Source of the DNA: Deinococcus budaensis
Lineage (GTDB): Bacteria; Deinococcota; Deinococci; Deinococcales; Deinococcaceae
Reading direction: 5' to 3'
DNA length: 64,000 nucleotides
Assembly: GCF_014201885.1 (NCBI RefSeq)
Contig: NZ_JACHFN010000003.1
Location: forward strand, 1 to 64,000
A program made the position numbers and the translations under genes. Shown one piece after another: positions 33,842 to 51,931 of the stretch. Position 1 is the first letter of the stretch. Each line of letters opens with the position of its first letter. Below the pieces are notes generated by a model that saw only the letters and a program-made list of their open reading frames with translations, was not told where the DNA came from and did not search any database.

Positions 33842-34318
33842 TCAGCGCCCGCGCTCCAGCGCCTGTTCCAGCGCCGTCTTCTCCACCTGCAAGGTCGCCC
33901 CGTCGGCGCCGATCACCCGCACGGTCGCCCCGGCGGGGAGGTCGGGGCCAGTCGCGCGCCAGTCGCTGTCACCCACCCGCACGCGGCCCACGCCGTTCTC
34001 GATGGCGCTGGTCACGGTGACGGTGCGGCCCACGAAGCGCGAGGCCCCCTGGTTGAGATCCCCGCCCTCCTCACCGCCGACCGGCAGCCGGGCGACGTAG
34101 TGGCGACCGATCAGCACGGCGGCCAGGCTCAGGCCCGCGAACAGCAGCAGCTGCACCGCCACCGGCAGCGGCACCACGAACACGACCAGCCCCAGGCTGA
34201 AGGCGGCCAGCGCCAGCCACACGAAGAAGATGCCGGGCGCGGCCACCTCCAGAATCAGCAGGACGGCGCCCAGCACCCACCAGTGCCACGGCTGCACGGA
34301 CTCGAAGCTGGGGAGCAT
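33842..34318 (-). CDS. NfeD-like membrane protein
   Basis: A 158-residue protein. Three or four membrane helices occupy residues about 12-75 (HWWVLGAVLLILEVAAPGIF is the typical NfeD start). The C-terminal OB-fold domain reads FVGRTVTVTSAIENGVGRVRVGDSDW and GATVRVIGADGATLQVEK, as in short NfeD1b proteins. These partner with a slipin; the adjacent upstream gene is exactly that. The pair is thought to act in membrane organisation or membrane-protein quality control. Confidence 0.88.
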   Translation of the reverse strand: MLPSFESVQPWHWWVLGAVLLILEVAAPGIFFVWLALAAFSLGLVVFVVPLPVAVQLLLFAGLSLAAVLIGRHYVARLPVGGEEGGDLNQGASRFVGRTVTVTSAIENGVGRVRVGDSDWRATGPDLPAGATVRVIGADGATLQVEKTALEQALERGR

Positions 34319-34324
34319 AGCCGC

Positions 34325-35302
34325 CTACCCCCGGCGCGTGCCGACCGGAACGGCCGACGAGGACATGGAGGGGGCCGCCGTGCGCGCGCTGCCGCTGCCA
34401 AACGCCTCGCGCGCCACCTCCGCGATGCCCTGGAGGCTGCCCAGCATGGCGGTCGCCTCCAGCGGCAGGATCAAGGTCTTCTGGTTGGGGGCGCTGGCGA
34501 TTTCCTTGAGGGCGTCCACGTAGCGCTGCGCGACGAAGTAGTTGATCGCCTGCACATTGCCCGCCGCGATGGCCTCGCTGACCATGCGGGTGGCCTCGGC
34601 CTCGGCCTGGGCGCTGCGCTCTCTGGCTTCGGCCTCCAGAAAGGCGGCCTGGCGGCGGCCCTCGGCGTTGAGGATCTCGGCCTGCTTCTCGCCGTCGGCC
34701 TTGAGGATCGCGGCCTGCCGGAAGCCCTCGGCGTCGAGGATATTGGCGCGCTTCTCGCGCTCGGCCTTCATCTGGCGGGCCATCGAGGCGACCAGGTCGG
34801 CGGGCGGCCGGATGTCCTTGACCTCGATGCGGGTGGCCTTGATGCCCCAGGGTGCGGTCGCCTCGTCCACCACCAGCAGCAGCCGGGCATTGATCTGGTC
34901 GCGGTTCGAGAGCAGCTCGTCGAGGTCCATGCCGCCCATCACGGTGCGGATGTTGGTCATGGTGAGGTTGAGGGTCGCCACCTCCAGGTTGCGGACCTCG
35001 TAGCTGGCCTTGGCCGCGTCGAGCACCTGGTAGAAGACCACCGCGTCCACCGTCACCAGCGCGTTGTCCTTGGTGATGACCTCCTGCGAGGGCACGTCGA
35101 GGACCTGCTCCATCATGTTCATCTTGCGCCCGATGCGGTCGATGTAGGGAATGATCAGGTTGAGGCCCGGCTTGAGGGTGCGCTGGAACTTGCCGAACCT
35201 CTCCTGGGTCCATTCGTAGCCCTGCGGCACGCTTTTGACCCCGGCGAGCAACGTGACGACCACCAGCAGCAGCAAAACGACGACGAAGATCGTGAATCCC
35301 AT
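34325..35302 (-). CDS. SPFH/stomatin-like (slipin) protein
   Basis: A 325-residue membrane-anchored scaffold protein. One N-terminal transmembrane helix (about residues 2-22) precedes the SPFH domain: [45 protein letters not shown] and [14 protein letters not shown] coiled coil of [19 protein letters not shown] type follows (about 190-250). The C-terminal 25 residues are Ser/Ala-rich. A GGAGG site precedes the ATG at 35302 on the minus strand. Six bases separate it from the NfeD gene, forming the conserved slipin-NfeD operon. Confidence 0.92.
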   Translation of the reverse strand: MGFTIFVVVLLLLVVVTLLAGVKSVPQGYEWTQERFGKFQRTLKPGLNLIIPYIDRIGRKMNMMEQVLDVPSQEVITKDNALVTVDAVVFYQVLDAAKASYEVRNLEVATLNLTMTNIRTVMGGMDLDELLSNRDQINARLLLVVDEATAPWGIKATRIEVKDIRPPADLVASMARQMKAEREKRANILDAEGFRQAAILKADGEKQAEILNAEGRRQAAFLEAEARERSAQAEAEATRMVSEAIAAGNVQAINYFVAQRYVDALKEIASAPNQKTLILPLEATAMLGSLQGIAEVAREAFGSGSARTAAPSMSSSAVPVGTRRG

Positions 35303-35586
35303 GTTGCCTCCTGTACTGCCGGGTACGCCGCGCTCAGGGGGAAGGTTCCCGCCGCCGCCGCGCGGACCCGTCCAGCGGCAGGAGTTGTTCAGCAGCTTGA
35401 GCACGCGCCGCACAGGTGCTCGGGTGCCCGTGCAAGCCAGCACTGGCTGGACCGGCCGCGAGGGGAGCGCCCAGCACCGGGAGGGCCGCCCAGCTCCCAG
35501 TCGTGGGCGGAGAAAAGCACGGCCCGCCCTGCGGCCTCGCCTCTCCCCCACCGCTGCACTCGCCCTGCCCGCTACACTCGTGGGCG

Positions 35587-37020
35587 ATGCTCCTCCCGCC
35601 GCGCCCCCCGCCGCTGATCGAACTCAGGGACGTGACGGTGCGCGCGGGGGGCCAGACCCTGCTGGGCGGCGTCTGGCTGCGGCTGCGGCCCGGCGAGGCG
35701 CTGCGGCTGCTGGGACCCAACGGCGGCGGCAAGACCAGCCTGCTGCGGCTGCTGGCGGGCGAGCTGGCCCCGGTCTCCGGCGAGCGGATCTACGGTCTGG
35801 GCGGCGGGGTGCAGCGTTCGGCGGTGCGGGCGCGGCGCACCCTCTCGGTGGTGGGGCCGGACGCCGAGGCCTTTTACCTCACGCGCGACTGGCTCCAGAC
35901 CGCGCGGGACGTGCTGCTGGCCGGATACGAGGGGGACACCCTGAGGCGCTGGGAGCCGGGGCCAGAGGCGCTGGCGCGGCTGGAGACGGTCGCGGCCTTG
36001 ACCGGCGTGGGGGCGCTGCTGGCGCGGGATTTCCGCACGCTCAGCCACGGGCAGCGCCGCCGGGTGATCCTGGCGCGGGCGCTGATGCCCGCTCCCGAAG
36101 CGCTGCTGCTGGACGAATTCACCGACGGCCTGAGCGCCGGAGCGCGGGCCGAGCTGGGCGGCGTGCTCGCGCGGGTCCACGCCTCGGGCACCGCCGTGGT
36201 CCTCGCCACCCACCGCCCGGAGGAGGTGCCGGGGCTGCCCTGGCGCACCCTGCGGGTGGTGGGCGGGCAGCTGGAGCAGGAGAGACCCACCGGAAGAGCG
36301 CCAGCGCCCCGCCCGCAGGTCGTGTTGCCCCGGCCCCCGGGGTCCGGCGACCTGATCCGGCTGCGCGAGGTGGAGGTCTACCGCAATGGGCGGCGCGCCC
36401 TGGGGCCGCTCTCGTGGACCTGGGAGGCCGGGCAGCACTGGCTGGTGACGGGCGAGAACGGCAGCGGCAAAAGCACCCTGACCCGCCTGATCGCCGGAGA
36501 GCTGCACCCCGCGCTGGGGGGCCACATCGAGCGGCCCCTGCTCGCCCGCGACCGGCTGACCGAGCGGCGGCGCAGCGCCGGGCTGGTGGGCGCCGAGGTG
36601 GGCATCCGCCAGCGCCGGGACTGGACCGGCCGCGAGCTGCTGGCAAGCGCCTGGAGCGGCGCGGAAGGCTTCGCGCCGGAGCTGACCCCCGAGCAGGCGG
36701 CGGCGCTGGAGGTCCTCGCCACGCGGCTGGACCTGACCGGGCTGCTGGACCGCCGTGCCCCGACGCTCTCGCAGGGGCAACTGCGCCGCCTGCTGCTGGC
36801 CCGGGCCGTGCTGCACGCGCCCCGCCTGCTGCTGCTGGACGAGGGGCTGGATTTCCTCGACCCCGCCGCCCGCACCCGCTTCCTGGCGCTGCTGCCGGAA
36901 CTGGCGCGGGCCGGGACGCACCTCTTGGTGGTGGCGCACCGGGCAGAAGACGCGCCGCCGGGCCTGACGCACCGGCTGGAACTCAGGGGCGGGCAGATCA
37001 GCCGCGTGGAGCCGCTGTAG
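35587..37020 (+). CDS. Tandem ABC ATPase (ModF-like)
   Basis: A 477-residue soluble protein with two ATP-binding cassettes. First cassette: Walker [12 protein letters not shown] near residue 42, signature [15 protein letters not shown], Walker B ALLLDEF. Second: Walker [14 protein letters not shown] near residue 293, signature [16 protein letters not shown], Walker [14 protein letters not shown]. No membrane segments. The pattern resembles ModF/YbbA-like paired ATPases; there is no permease gene nearby. TACACT (35573-35578) lies 8 bases before the ATG. Its 3' end overlaps the convergent HAD gene by 23 bases. Confidence 0.85.
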   Translation: MLLPPRPPPLIELRDVTVRAGGQTLLGGVWLRLRPGEALRLLGPNGGGKTSLLRLLAGELAPVSGERIYGLGGGVQRSAVRARRTLSVVGPDAEAFYLTRDWLQTARDVLLAGYEGDTLRRWEPGPEALARLETVAALTGVGALLARDFRTLSHGQRRRVILARALMPAPEALLLDEFTDGLSAGARAELGGVLARVHASGTAVVLATHRPEEVPGLPWRTLRVVGGQLEQERPTGRAPAPRPQVVLPRPPGSGDLIRLREVEVYRNGRRALGPLSWTWEAGQHWLVTGENGSGKSTLTRLIAGELHPALGGHIERPLLARDRLTERRRSAGLVGAEVGIRQRRDWTGRELLASAWSGAEGFAPELTPEQAAALEVLATRLDLTGLLDRRAPTLSQGQLRRLLLARAVLHAPRLLLLDEGLDFLDPAARTRFLALLPELARAGTHLLVVAHRAEDAPPGLTHRLELRGGQISRVEPL

Positions 37021-37807
37021 CCTGCAACTGGTCGGCCAGCCTGTGCAGGTACTCACCCAGGGCGTCGGGGCCCGCGACCTGCTCGTGGGCGTGGGGGGCG
37101 AGCAGCGGCAGGTGGCCGAGCTGCACCGCGTGCCCGGCGAGTTCCAGCATCGCCACATCGTTGTCGCTGTCGCCAAAGGCGACCGTGCGCTCCAGCGGCA
37201 CGCCCAGCGCGTCCGCGATCAGGGTCAGGGCCGCGCCCTTGTGCGCGCCGGTCGGGGTGACGGTCAAGAACTGCTCGTAGGGGGGCTGCGCGCCGGTCAG
37301 GACCAGCTGAGGGTGCAGGTCGCGCAGCCGCGCGGCGAAGTCGGCCACGCCGGGATGGTAAAAGCCCACCTTGAGCACCCCGTCGGCGGGGGCCTCCGCG
37401 AGTGGCCGGACCTGGCGCGCGCGCATCCACCCTTCCGGCTGGGTGCCGGGCGGCAGGTCCACGTACAGGGCGTCCGGGGTGAACACGACCACCCGGGCGT
37501 CTTCCAGCTCGTGGGCCAGCACCGCCTCCAGCTCGTGGGCCGAAAAGCGGGCCTCGGCGTGGACCTGCCCGCCGATCTCGATGCGCCCGCCGTTGTTGGT
37601 GGCGACCGCGTCGGGCTGCGCGGCCTCCCACACCGGGCCGGGGGCCGCGTCCCGCCCGGTGATGATCGCCAGCCGCGCCCCCAGCCCCCGCAGGCGGGCC
37701 AGGGCCTGCACGGTGGCCGGGGGCACCTCGCGGCCTTGCTCGGGAATCAGGGTGCCGTCGAGATCGAAGGCGAGCAGCAGCGGCAGGTCGGCGGGCGAGC
37801 GGGTCAC
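36998..37807 (-). CDS. HAD-superfamily phosphatase (Cof-like)
   Basis: A 269-residue protein. Motif I LLLAFDLDGTLIPE (catalytic Asp pair), motif II LAIITGRD, an aromatic Cof-type cap region, the conserved TPTGAHKGAALTLIADALGV Lys, and motif III/IV RTVAFGDSDNDVAML. This is the Cof/IIB subgroup that hydrolyses small phosphorylated metabolites; substrate unknown. The GTG at 37807 is preferred over the ATG at 37852 because TAGGCT (37815-37820, minus strand) lies exactly 7 bases before it. Confidence 0.88.
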   Translation of the reverse strand: MTRSPADLPLLLAFDLDGTLIPEQGREVPPATVQALARLRGLGARLAIITGRDAAPGPVWEAAQPDAVATNNGGRIEIGGQVHAEARFSAHELEAVLAHELEDARVVVFTPDALYVDLPPGTQPEGWMRARQVRPLAEAPADGVLKVGFYHPGVADFAARLRDLHPQLVLTGAQPPYEQFLTVTPTGAHKGAALTLIADALGVPLERTVAFGDSDNDVAMLELAGHAVQLGHLPLLAPHAHEQVAGPDALGEYLHRLADQLQATAAPRG

Positions 37808-37908
37808 GCGAGCCAGCCTAGCAGCCCAGGCGGCCCGCCGCAGGCCAGCCACGGCAAACCGCCCACCCCGGCAAGGGGGCAGGCGGCGTGCGGCGCAGCG
37901 GAAAGGCT

Positions 37909-38391
37909 TTACTCGCCCAGCGTCTCGGCGGGCGTGTCCTGCACAGGGGCGTCTTGCACGGCGGCGGTCTGGGCCTGGGCGTCCGCCCGGGCCTGCCCGG
38001 CGCGCGCGGCGTCTTTCATCACGCGGCTGCGGTCGTTCTTGATGCGGGCGGCCTTGCCGCGCAGCTCGCGCAGGTAATACAGCTTGGCGCGGCGGACCTT
38101 GCCGCGCTCCAGCACGCTGACCTTGGCAAGCAGCGGGCTGCTGAAGGGAAAGACGCGCTCCACGCCCTCGCCGAAGGAGATCTTGCGGACCGTGAAGCTC
38201 TTGCGGCTGCCCGAGCCGTTGATGGCGATGACCACGCCCTCAAAGGCCTGGTTGCGGGTGCGGTTGCCTTCCACGACCTTGGTCTCCACGCGGACGGTGT
38301 CGCCCGGCTGGAAGTCGGGGTGGTCCTGCTTGATGTGGCCCTGCTCGACCGAGCGCAGGATGGCGCCACGGTTCACCTTGATGTTCTGCAT
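37909..38391 (-). CDS. rplS: 50S ribosomal protein L19
   Basis: A 160-residue large-subunit protein at the subunit interface. The L19 core reads [54 protein letters not shown] and [20 protein letters not shown]. The C-terminus carries an extra Ala/Gln-rich tail of about 40 residues that is not part of the usual 115-residue protein; a C-terminal extension is known in the Deinococcus-Thermus group. AAGGAGA lies before the ATG on the minus strand. Transcribed alone from the promoter at 38504-38533. Confidence 0.95.
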   Translation of the reverse strand: MQNIKVNRGAILRSVEQGHIKQDHPDFQPGDTVRVETKVVEGNRTRNQAFEGVVIAINGSGSRKSFTVRKISFGEGVERVFPFSSPLLAKVSVLERGKVRRAKLYYLRELRGKAARIKNDRSRVMKDAARAGQARADAQAQTAAVQDAPVQDTPAETLGE

Positions 38392-38503
38392 GACTGTCTC
38401 TCCTTTGCCAGCGGACCGCCCCACCTTCCCGGCCTTTGCCGGGCAGAGACGTTCTTGGCCCTGCTGTACGCGCCCACGCCTAGAGCGCGGGGCAGACCTT
38501 GGG

Positions 38504-38533
38504 AGTATACGCGGCCGCAGCGGGCGCGCTCAA
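38504..38533 (-). promoter_or_regulatory. rplS promoter
   Basis: On the minus strand TTGAGC (38528-38533) and TATACT (38504-38509) are 18 bases apart. The predicted leader of about 105 bases holds a hairpin of GCCCGGC and GCCGGG type near 38425-38450 that might take part in autogenous control. Confidence 0.65.
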
Positions 38534-38671
38534 GGGGGCCGGGGCGGGGAACCGGACGTTCGGGGCACGGCCCGCCCCGGACCAGGGGCCGCAGGCAGCC
38601 CTGGAAGAGCTGCCCGCGCGTCCAGACCTCAAGGCCAGGCGACACTTTTCTCACGTTCCTCTGGGCGCAGC

Positions 38672-39463
38672 ATGGAACGCGTGAAGGATGCCGAGAAGAG
38701 GGACGCCCTGCTGGCCGCCGCGCAGCGGGCCGTGGGCGAGCACCGCCGCCGGGTGCGGGAGGCGCGCGCGCGCGAGCATGTGGGGGCGGCAGGCTGGGCA
38801 CAGAGCAGCACGCTGGAAAGCATCATCCGGGCGGGCCGCGAGGGGCTGGCCGCGACCGACACCCTGCGCGAGGTCGTGCGGCTGACGACCGAGCAGTTGC
38901 GGACCCTGCCGCTGGCCGCCGCCCCCGGGGAGCGCGAGGCCCACGCGCACGCCCTGGCCGAGATCGTCCACAGCGGTGAGACGCAGCTCACGGCGGCCGA
39001 GGCGCTGGACGCCCTGGTCTGCCGCGCGCTGGACGACGTGGCGCAGACGCCCGTGGGGGAAGTCAGCGTCACGGCCCTGCGCCGCATTCACGAGCGGGTG
39101 CAGGCCCAGGTCGGGGCGCTGAACACCATCGTGGCCTCGGCGCGGGCGCAGGCCAGCACGCTGGAGGAGGTCGCGCGGCTGGAGCGCGTCAGCGCCGAGC
39201 ACCAGGGGCGGGTCAACGCCATCCGGCAGTTCAGCGCCACCGAGGAGGTGCAGGCGCTGGCCGAGGCCGGGGAGCAGCTTGTGGAGCGCATCGCGGACCT
39301 CGACGAGGCTTCCGGCGAGCAGCTCGGCGCCCTGACCCGCATCGGGGAAGCGGTCACCGAGCAGGTCAGCGAGACGGCGGCCTCCCCTGCCCAGCAGGCC
39401 GAGGCGCTGCAAGACCTCGCCCAGACCGCGCAGCGCCGGGCCGAGGAACTGCGCGAGGGCTAG
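38672..39463 (+). CDS. Coiled-coil protein of unknown function
   Basis: A 263-residue, almost entirely helical protein rich in Ala, Glu, Arg, Gln and Leu, with heptad-like patterns throughout (for example ARAQASTLEEVARLERVSAE and ADLDEASGEQLGALTRIGEA). No signal peptide, membrane helix or known domain is visible. It loosely recalls the signalling helices of methyl-accepting proteins but lacks their hairpin motif. Start ATG at 38672; the longer upstream frame overlaps rplS in antisense. Convergence with nothing and no clear operon partner. Confidence 0.55.
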   Translation: MERVKDAEKRDALLAAAQRAVGEHRRRVREARAREHVGAAGWAQSSTLESIIRAGREGLAATDTLREVVRLTTEQLRTLPLAAAPGEREAHAHALAEIVHSGETQLTAAEALDALVCRALDDVAQTPVGEVSVTALRRIHERVQAQVGALNTIVASARAQASTLEEVARLERVSAEHQGRVNAIRQFSATEEVQALAEAGEQLVERIADLDEASGEQLGALTRIGEAVTEQVSETAASPAQQAEALQDLAQTAQRRAEELREG

Positions 39464-39516
39464 GCCCCCCCCGGCCCCGGCCCCGCCGCCTCCAGACGGA
39501 CCAGCGCAAGCACGAG

Positions 39517-39541
39517 GATTGACCAGCCGCGCGCGTCAATC
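39517..39541. promoter_or_regulatory. Inverted repeat upstream of lipB
   Basis: GATTGAC (39517-39523) and GTCAATC (39535-39541) form 7-base arms with an 11-base gap, 50 bases before the lipB -10 box. Arm spacing puts the centres about two helical turns apart, as for a dimeric regulator. Regulator unknown. Confidence 0.4.
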
Positions 39542-39603
39542 TGTCCCGCAATGTCGTCCTCCGGCACGGTGGGGCCGGGCGGGAGCGGCGTACAATCCGG
39601 GGC

Positions 39604-40320
39604 GTGAGAGACGCACCTTTTCGCGTGCTGGACCTGGGAGCCGTGCCCTACCGCGAGGCGTGGACCCGGCAAAAGGAGCACCACGCGCAGGTCGCGGCGG
39701 GGGGCCAGCCCACGCTGCTGCTGGCCCAGCACCCGCCCGTGCTGACGCTGGGGCGCAAGGCGCGCGAGGGCCAGAACATCGTCGTGACGCGCGAGTACCT
39801 CGCCGCCCAGGACATCGAGGTACTGGAAGTCGAGCGCGGCGGCGACGTGACCTACCACGGCCCCGGCCAGCTGGTCGCCTACGCGATCTTTCCGGTCGGG
39901 CGGCGGGTGCAGGATTTCTTGCGGCTGCTGGAGGCGGCGACCATCCGGGCGCTGGGGGACCTCGGCCTCCCGGACGCCCGGCCCAATCCCGGTTACGCGG
40001 GCGTGTACGTGGACCCGAGAACGGTCAACGGCCGCGAGTACGAACAGAAGATCGCGTCGTTCGGGGTGGCGGTGCAAAAGCACGTCGCGCTGCATGGCCT
40101 GGCCCTGAACGTCACCACCCATCTCCAGCATTTCGACCTGATCGTGCCGTGCGGCCTCTCGGGCACCCAGATGACCAGCGTCGAGCGCGAATACGCTCTG
40201 CGGGGCCTGAACCGGACTGCGGGCGTCGGGGAGGCCCAGGACGCCCTCACCCGCGCCTTTCACACCACCTTTGAAGCCTACGACTGGACGCTGCCGCAAC
40301 TCGCCGCAGCGGGGAGTTAA
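39604..40320 (+). CDS. lipB: Octanoyl-ACP:protein octanoyltransferase
   Basis: A 238-residue enzyme that moves the octanoyl group from acyl carrier protein to lipoyl domains. Key region VERGGDVTYHGPGQLVAYAIF is the LipB signature (conserved His and Gly). KIASFGVAVQKHVALHGLALN contains the catalytic Lys, and DLIVPCGLSGTQMTS contains the catalytic Cys. Start GTG at 39604; TACAAT (39591-39596) lies 7 bases upstream, a leaderless pattern. Three bases separate it from lipA. Confidence 0.95.
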   Translation: MRDAPFRVLDLGAVPYREAWTRQKEHHAQVAAGGQPTLLLAQHPPVLTLGRKAREGQNIVVTREYLAAQDIEVLEVERGGDVTYHGPGQLVAYAIFPVGRRVQDFLRLLEAATIRALGDLGLPDARPNPGYAGVYVDPRTVNGREYEQKIASFGVAVQKHVALHGLALNVTTHLQHFDLIVPCGLSGTQMTSVEREYALRGLNRTAGVGEAQDALTRAFHTTFEAYDWTLPQLAAAGS

Positions 40321-40323
40321 GCC

Positions 40324-41319
<996 letters not shown>

Positions 41320-41341
41320 GACCCCCAACAGGCGAGCGCAG

Positions 41342-41369
41342 CCCCGGTCCACAGCGGGCCGGGGTTGTT
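41342..41369 (+). terminator. Intrinsic terminator after lipA
   Basis: CCCCGGTCC (41342-41350) pairs with GGGCCGGGG (41356-41364, one G-T pair), followed by TTGTT. Confidence 0.75.
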
Positions 41370-41425
41370 CGCCGCCTGGTGCGGGCAGGTGCGGCCCAGG
41401 GGGTCGGGCGGGGAATCAGGCAGGG

Positions 41426-41450
41426 AAAAACCCCCGCCCGCAGGCAGGGG
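41426..41450 (-). terminator. Intrinsic terminator of the HPI-like gene
   Basis: CCCCCGCC (41431-41438) pairs with GGCAGGGG (41443-41450, one mismatch). On the minus strand it is followed by TTTTT (41426-41430). It lies 25 bases after the stop codon of the S-layer gene. Confidence 0.75.
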
Positions 41451-41474
41451 TCTTCCCGTGAAGCCGGGGGGCTT

Positions 41475-44588
<3,114 letters not shown>

Positions 44589-45193
44589 GGTGGCTCTCCC
44601 TTTCGGCTGCGCGTACCGCCAAGCGGCGCACGCCACCGCCGCGAAGGCCCGGGCCTGGGCCGCCGCGTCCTGCATGAGTGAAAGTCGCACGAAACGTCCC
44701 TGAGAACGGGTCTTACGTCTGTTCCTCATCCCGCGTTCAGGGTGCTTGAAGGATCGACCGCACGGCTATCCGGAAGTGGACTTCATGGTCACCCCCTGCG
44801 CATATGTCGGTTTTCTAACAAAACTGTAGTTCCTGAAGAATGCCTCATGGTGAGAAAACTTAATCCTTTCAAAATCCAGCGATCAATACGGACTTTTCAA
44901 GGAAGCGCCTCATGACTTTCAATGTGTAAAATAAAGTACCTGAGAGATCTGAGTATCGCCTCAACATCTAAAATGATGTATACAGTGGGCGCCATACGAA
45001 AATTAAGACCAAAGTGAGTAAGGTCGGGTCGTGTCGACCTCCATAGAAACGCAAGAAATGTTCCAATTCGGCGTGTCGGCTATGCCCTAAACCTATGCCA
45101 GAAGCGGCAACTCACTCAAGATTCATAGTTTCTCAGGCGGTTTTGGGCAGATTGTGGGTATTCGCCTGAGCGCAGGAAGTCAGGCAAAGGCAC
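44589..45193. other. AT-rich intergenic region upstream of the S-layer gene
   Basis: This 600-base gap has no convincing gene. From about 44770 to 45190 it is strikingly AT-rich compared with the rest of the window. It contains a candidate minus-strand promoter (44858-44886), inverted repeats such as CTCAGGCG with CGCCTGAG (about 45134-45173), and AGGTCG with CGACCT near 45022-45043. The part nearest the gene (44589-44740) is GC-rich and probably an untranslated leader. A long leader is plausible for a very abundant envelope protein. Confidence 0.6.
44858..44886 (-). promoter_or_regulatory. Candidate promoter of the HPI-like gene
   Basis: On the minus strand TTGATC (44881-44886) and TTAAGT (44858-44863) are 17 bases apart. 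It would give an untranslated leader of about 260 bases. Other AT-rich boxes in the region are possible alternatives. Confidence 0.35.
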
Positions 45194-45218
45194 AAAAAAA
45201 GTCCCCCTGGCAGGGGGA
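45194..45218 (-). terminator. Intrinsic terminator of tRNA-Ile
   Basis: TCCCCC (45202-45207) pairs with GGGGGA (45213-45218); on the minus strand seven T residues follow (45194-45200). It starts just after the CCA end of the tRNA. Confidence 0.9.
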
Positions 45219-45221
45219 AAG

Positions 45222-45298
<77 letters not shown>

Positions 45299-45347
45299 GC
45301 ACCGGGAGGAGAAAGAAGCGACCAGTCCTTGCGGACGAGCGGGTGAC

Positions 45348-45376
45348 AATCTAGCAGGGCGGCCCGGAGGTGTCAA
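45348..45376 (-). promoter_or_regulatory. tRNA-Ile promoter
   Basis: On the minus strand a perfect TTGACA (45371-45376) and TAGATT (45348-45353) are separated by exactly 17 bases. Transcription would start about 43 bases before the mature tRNA. Confidence 0.85.
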
Positions 45377-45476
45377 CGCCCCGGCGGGCGGCGGGCGCTG
45401 GGGGAAGCGGCGCCCCCAGCGGCAGGGGGGCAGATGTCAGGTTCCAGTGAGGCGGAGCGTGTTTTCCTGCCCGGGT

Positions 45477-46622
45477 ATGCGAGATCCGTTCCTGCCGCTC
45501 TCAGACGCCCTGCCCCTGACCAGACCCTGGTCCGGGCGGCGGCTGGGGGGCGGGGTGGACCGGCAGCGGGGCACCTACCAGAGCGTGCTGCCCCTCGCAC
45601 TGGTGGGCAGCCTGCTGACGCTCACGCTGAGCTGGCCCGCGCCTCCCGCCGCGCTGGGCCTGGGCCTGGGCGTGTCGGGGCTGCTGGCGGCGGCCCTGGT
45701 GCTCTCGGCGACGCCGCGCTGCCCGCTGTGGGTGCTGGACGCGCTGCTGCTGGCAGGCGGCTGGGCCTTTTTGCTGGGGCAACTGGCGCTGACCCTGTTC
45801 CGGCCGGACGCGGCGGCGGACGTGACGGCCCTGGGGGGCCTGCTGCCCTGGTTTCTGGTGCTGCTGCTGGCACCCGGCTGGCTGCTGGGGCAGACCCAGG
45901 GCCGGGTGGTCAGCCTGGGCGCGCTGGGCCTGACGCTGGGCCTGACCGTCGCCGCCCTGACCGGGCCGCTTTCCAGCTGGGGTCCGGCGGGGGGGGCGGT
46001 ACTGGGCTGGCTGGCCCAGCTGCTGCTGGCAAGCGCCGCCGCCATGCTGGGCCAGGAGACGGCCGCCTGGCGCTCCCGCGATCTGGCGCGGCAGGGCGCC
46101 TGGGCGGGCCTGGCCGAAGAGGAGCGGGACGCCCTGACGGGTTTGCCGCACCGCCGGGCACTGACGCGGCTGCTCACGGCCCACCTGAGGCGCCAGGGGC
46201 CGGGGCTGGCGGTTATGGCGCTGCGTATCGACGGCCTGGAACGCATCGAGGAGGAACGTGGGGTGGCGTTTGCCGAGGCCCTGCGCGCCCACCTCGCGCG
46301 GACGCTGAGCGCGGCGGTGCGTCACGGCGACGTGGTGGGCTGCCTGGAGCGCGGCAGCTTCGCGGTGCTGATGCGTGTGCCGGACGCCCGCACGGCCCGC
46401 ATCAGCGGCGAGCGGCTGCGGCTGCGGGTCGCCTCGCGCCCGCTGGGCGGCGTGCTGACCACCGTGAGCGTCGGCGTGGCGCTGTGGCGCGGCCACAGCG
46501 CGGGCCGCGCCCTGCTGGCCGACGCCGAGGAAGCGCTGGAACGCGCCCACACGGCCGGGGGCAACTGTGTGGCGCTGGCCCTGGCCGCGCCGCCGACCTC
46601 CCCGGCCACGGCCGCCGCCTGA
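45477..46622 (+). CDS. Membrane protein with degenerate GGDEF domain
   Basis: A 381-residue protein. Residues about 35-205 contain five or six hydrophobic helices. The cytoplasmic C-terminal domain has the GGDEF-domain entry motif DALTGLPHRRALTRLL and the later VSVGVALWRGHSAGRALLADAEEALERA. At the active-site position it reads CLERGSFAVLM, so the catalytic GGDEF residues are replaced (RGSF). It is therefore unlikely to make cyclic di-GMP and may be a sensor or a regulator by interaction. Start ATG at 45477; an in-frame GTG at 45447 is an alternative. Confidence 0.8.
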   Translation: MRDPFLPLSDALPLTRPWSGRRLGGGVDRQRGTYQSVLPLALVGSLLTLTLSWPAPPAALGLGLGVSGLLAAALVLSATPRCPLWVLDALLLAGGWAFLLGQLALTLFRPDAAADVTALGGLLPWFLVLLLAPGWLLGQTQGRVVSLGALGLTLGLTVAALTGPLSSWGPAGGAVLGWLAQLLLASAAAMLGQETAAWRSRDLARQGAWAGLAEEERDALTGLPHRRALTRLLTAHLRRQGPGLAVMALRIDGLERIEEERGVAFAEALRAHLARTLSAAVRHGDVVGCLERGSFAVLMRVPDARTARISGERLRLRVASRPLGGVLTTVSVGVALWRGHSAGRALLADAEEALERAHTAGGNCVALALAAPPTSPATAAA

Positions 46623-46670
46623 CTCCCCATTCTGCTTCTCCGCTCTCCCCTCCCCGCCCGCCTTCCCCGC

Positions 46671-46958
46671 TCAGTCCCCGGGCACGACCTGCACCCCGCG
46701 CCAGAAGGCGACCCGGCCCGCCACCTGGCGCGCGGCGTCTTTGGGTTCGGGGTAGTACCACGCGGCGTCGGGGTTTTGCTGGCCGCCGACCTCCAGCGTG
46801 AAATACGACGCCGTGCCCTTCCAGGGGCAGACCGTGTGGGTGCTCGACGGGCGCAGGTACTCGTCTCGCACGCTGGCGCGCGGAAAGTAGTGGTTGCCCT
46901 CCACGACCACCGTGTCCTGCGACTCGGCGATCACCTCGCCCTGCCAGATCGCTTGCAT
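46671..46958 (-). CDS. DUF427 family protein
   Basis: A 95-residue protein that is a full match to the small DUF427 domain: VIAESQDTVVVEGNHYFP, CPWKGTASYFTLEVGGQ, AAWYYPEPKDAARQVAGRVAFW. The fold is a small beta barrel; the biochemical role is not established. TAACCT on the minus strand (46964-46969) lies 5 bases before the ATG. Confidence 0.9.
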   Translation of the reverse strand: MQAIWQGEVIAESQDTVVVEGNHYFPRASVRDEYLRPSSTHTVCPWKGTASYFTLEVGGQQNPDAAWYYPEPKDAARQVAGRVAFWRGVQVVPGD

Positions 46959-47041
46959 GGTTCAGGTTAAGCCTTCCCCCACCCAGCAGACCGTCAGCAG
47001 ATTGACAGCCAGCGGGAGCGCAGCGTCCAATAGGTTCACCT

Positions 47042-50128
<3,087 letters not shown>

Positions 50129-50147
50129 CCGCTAGACTCGGCCCTGC

Positions 50148-50180
50148 GCGGGAGGCCTCCACTCCGGGGCCTCCCGCTTT
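50148..50180 (+). terminator. Intrinsic terminator after the amylase gene
   Basis: A perfect 10-bp stem (50148-50157 with 50168-50177) with a 10-base loop and a TTTG tail. Confidence 0.8.
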
Positions 50181-50238
50181 GCCCTGCCCGCGCCCTGACG
50201 CCGAGCTGACAAAGTCGCGGAGAATCGAGAGGATTGTC

Positions 50239-50877
<639 letters not shown>

Positions 50878-50899
50878 GCCGGGAGACTCCTCACGACGC

Positions 50900-51898
<999 letters not shown>

Positions 51899-51931
51899 CG
51901 CGCGGCACGCCGCTGGTGGAGCGCCGAAGCA

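Noticed and set aside
44589..44729. N-terminal extension of the HPI-like protein
   Set aside because: The extension would bury the lipoprotein signal 47 residues inside the protein. The ATG at 44588 has a ribosome binding site.
44886..44915. 14-codon ORF on the minus strand in the AT-rich S-layer upstream region
   Set aside because: No start signal is present and the length is within chance expectation.
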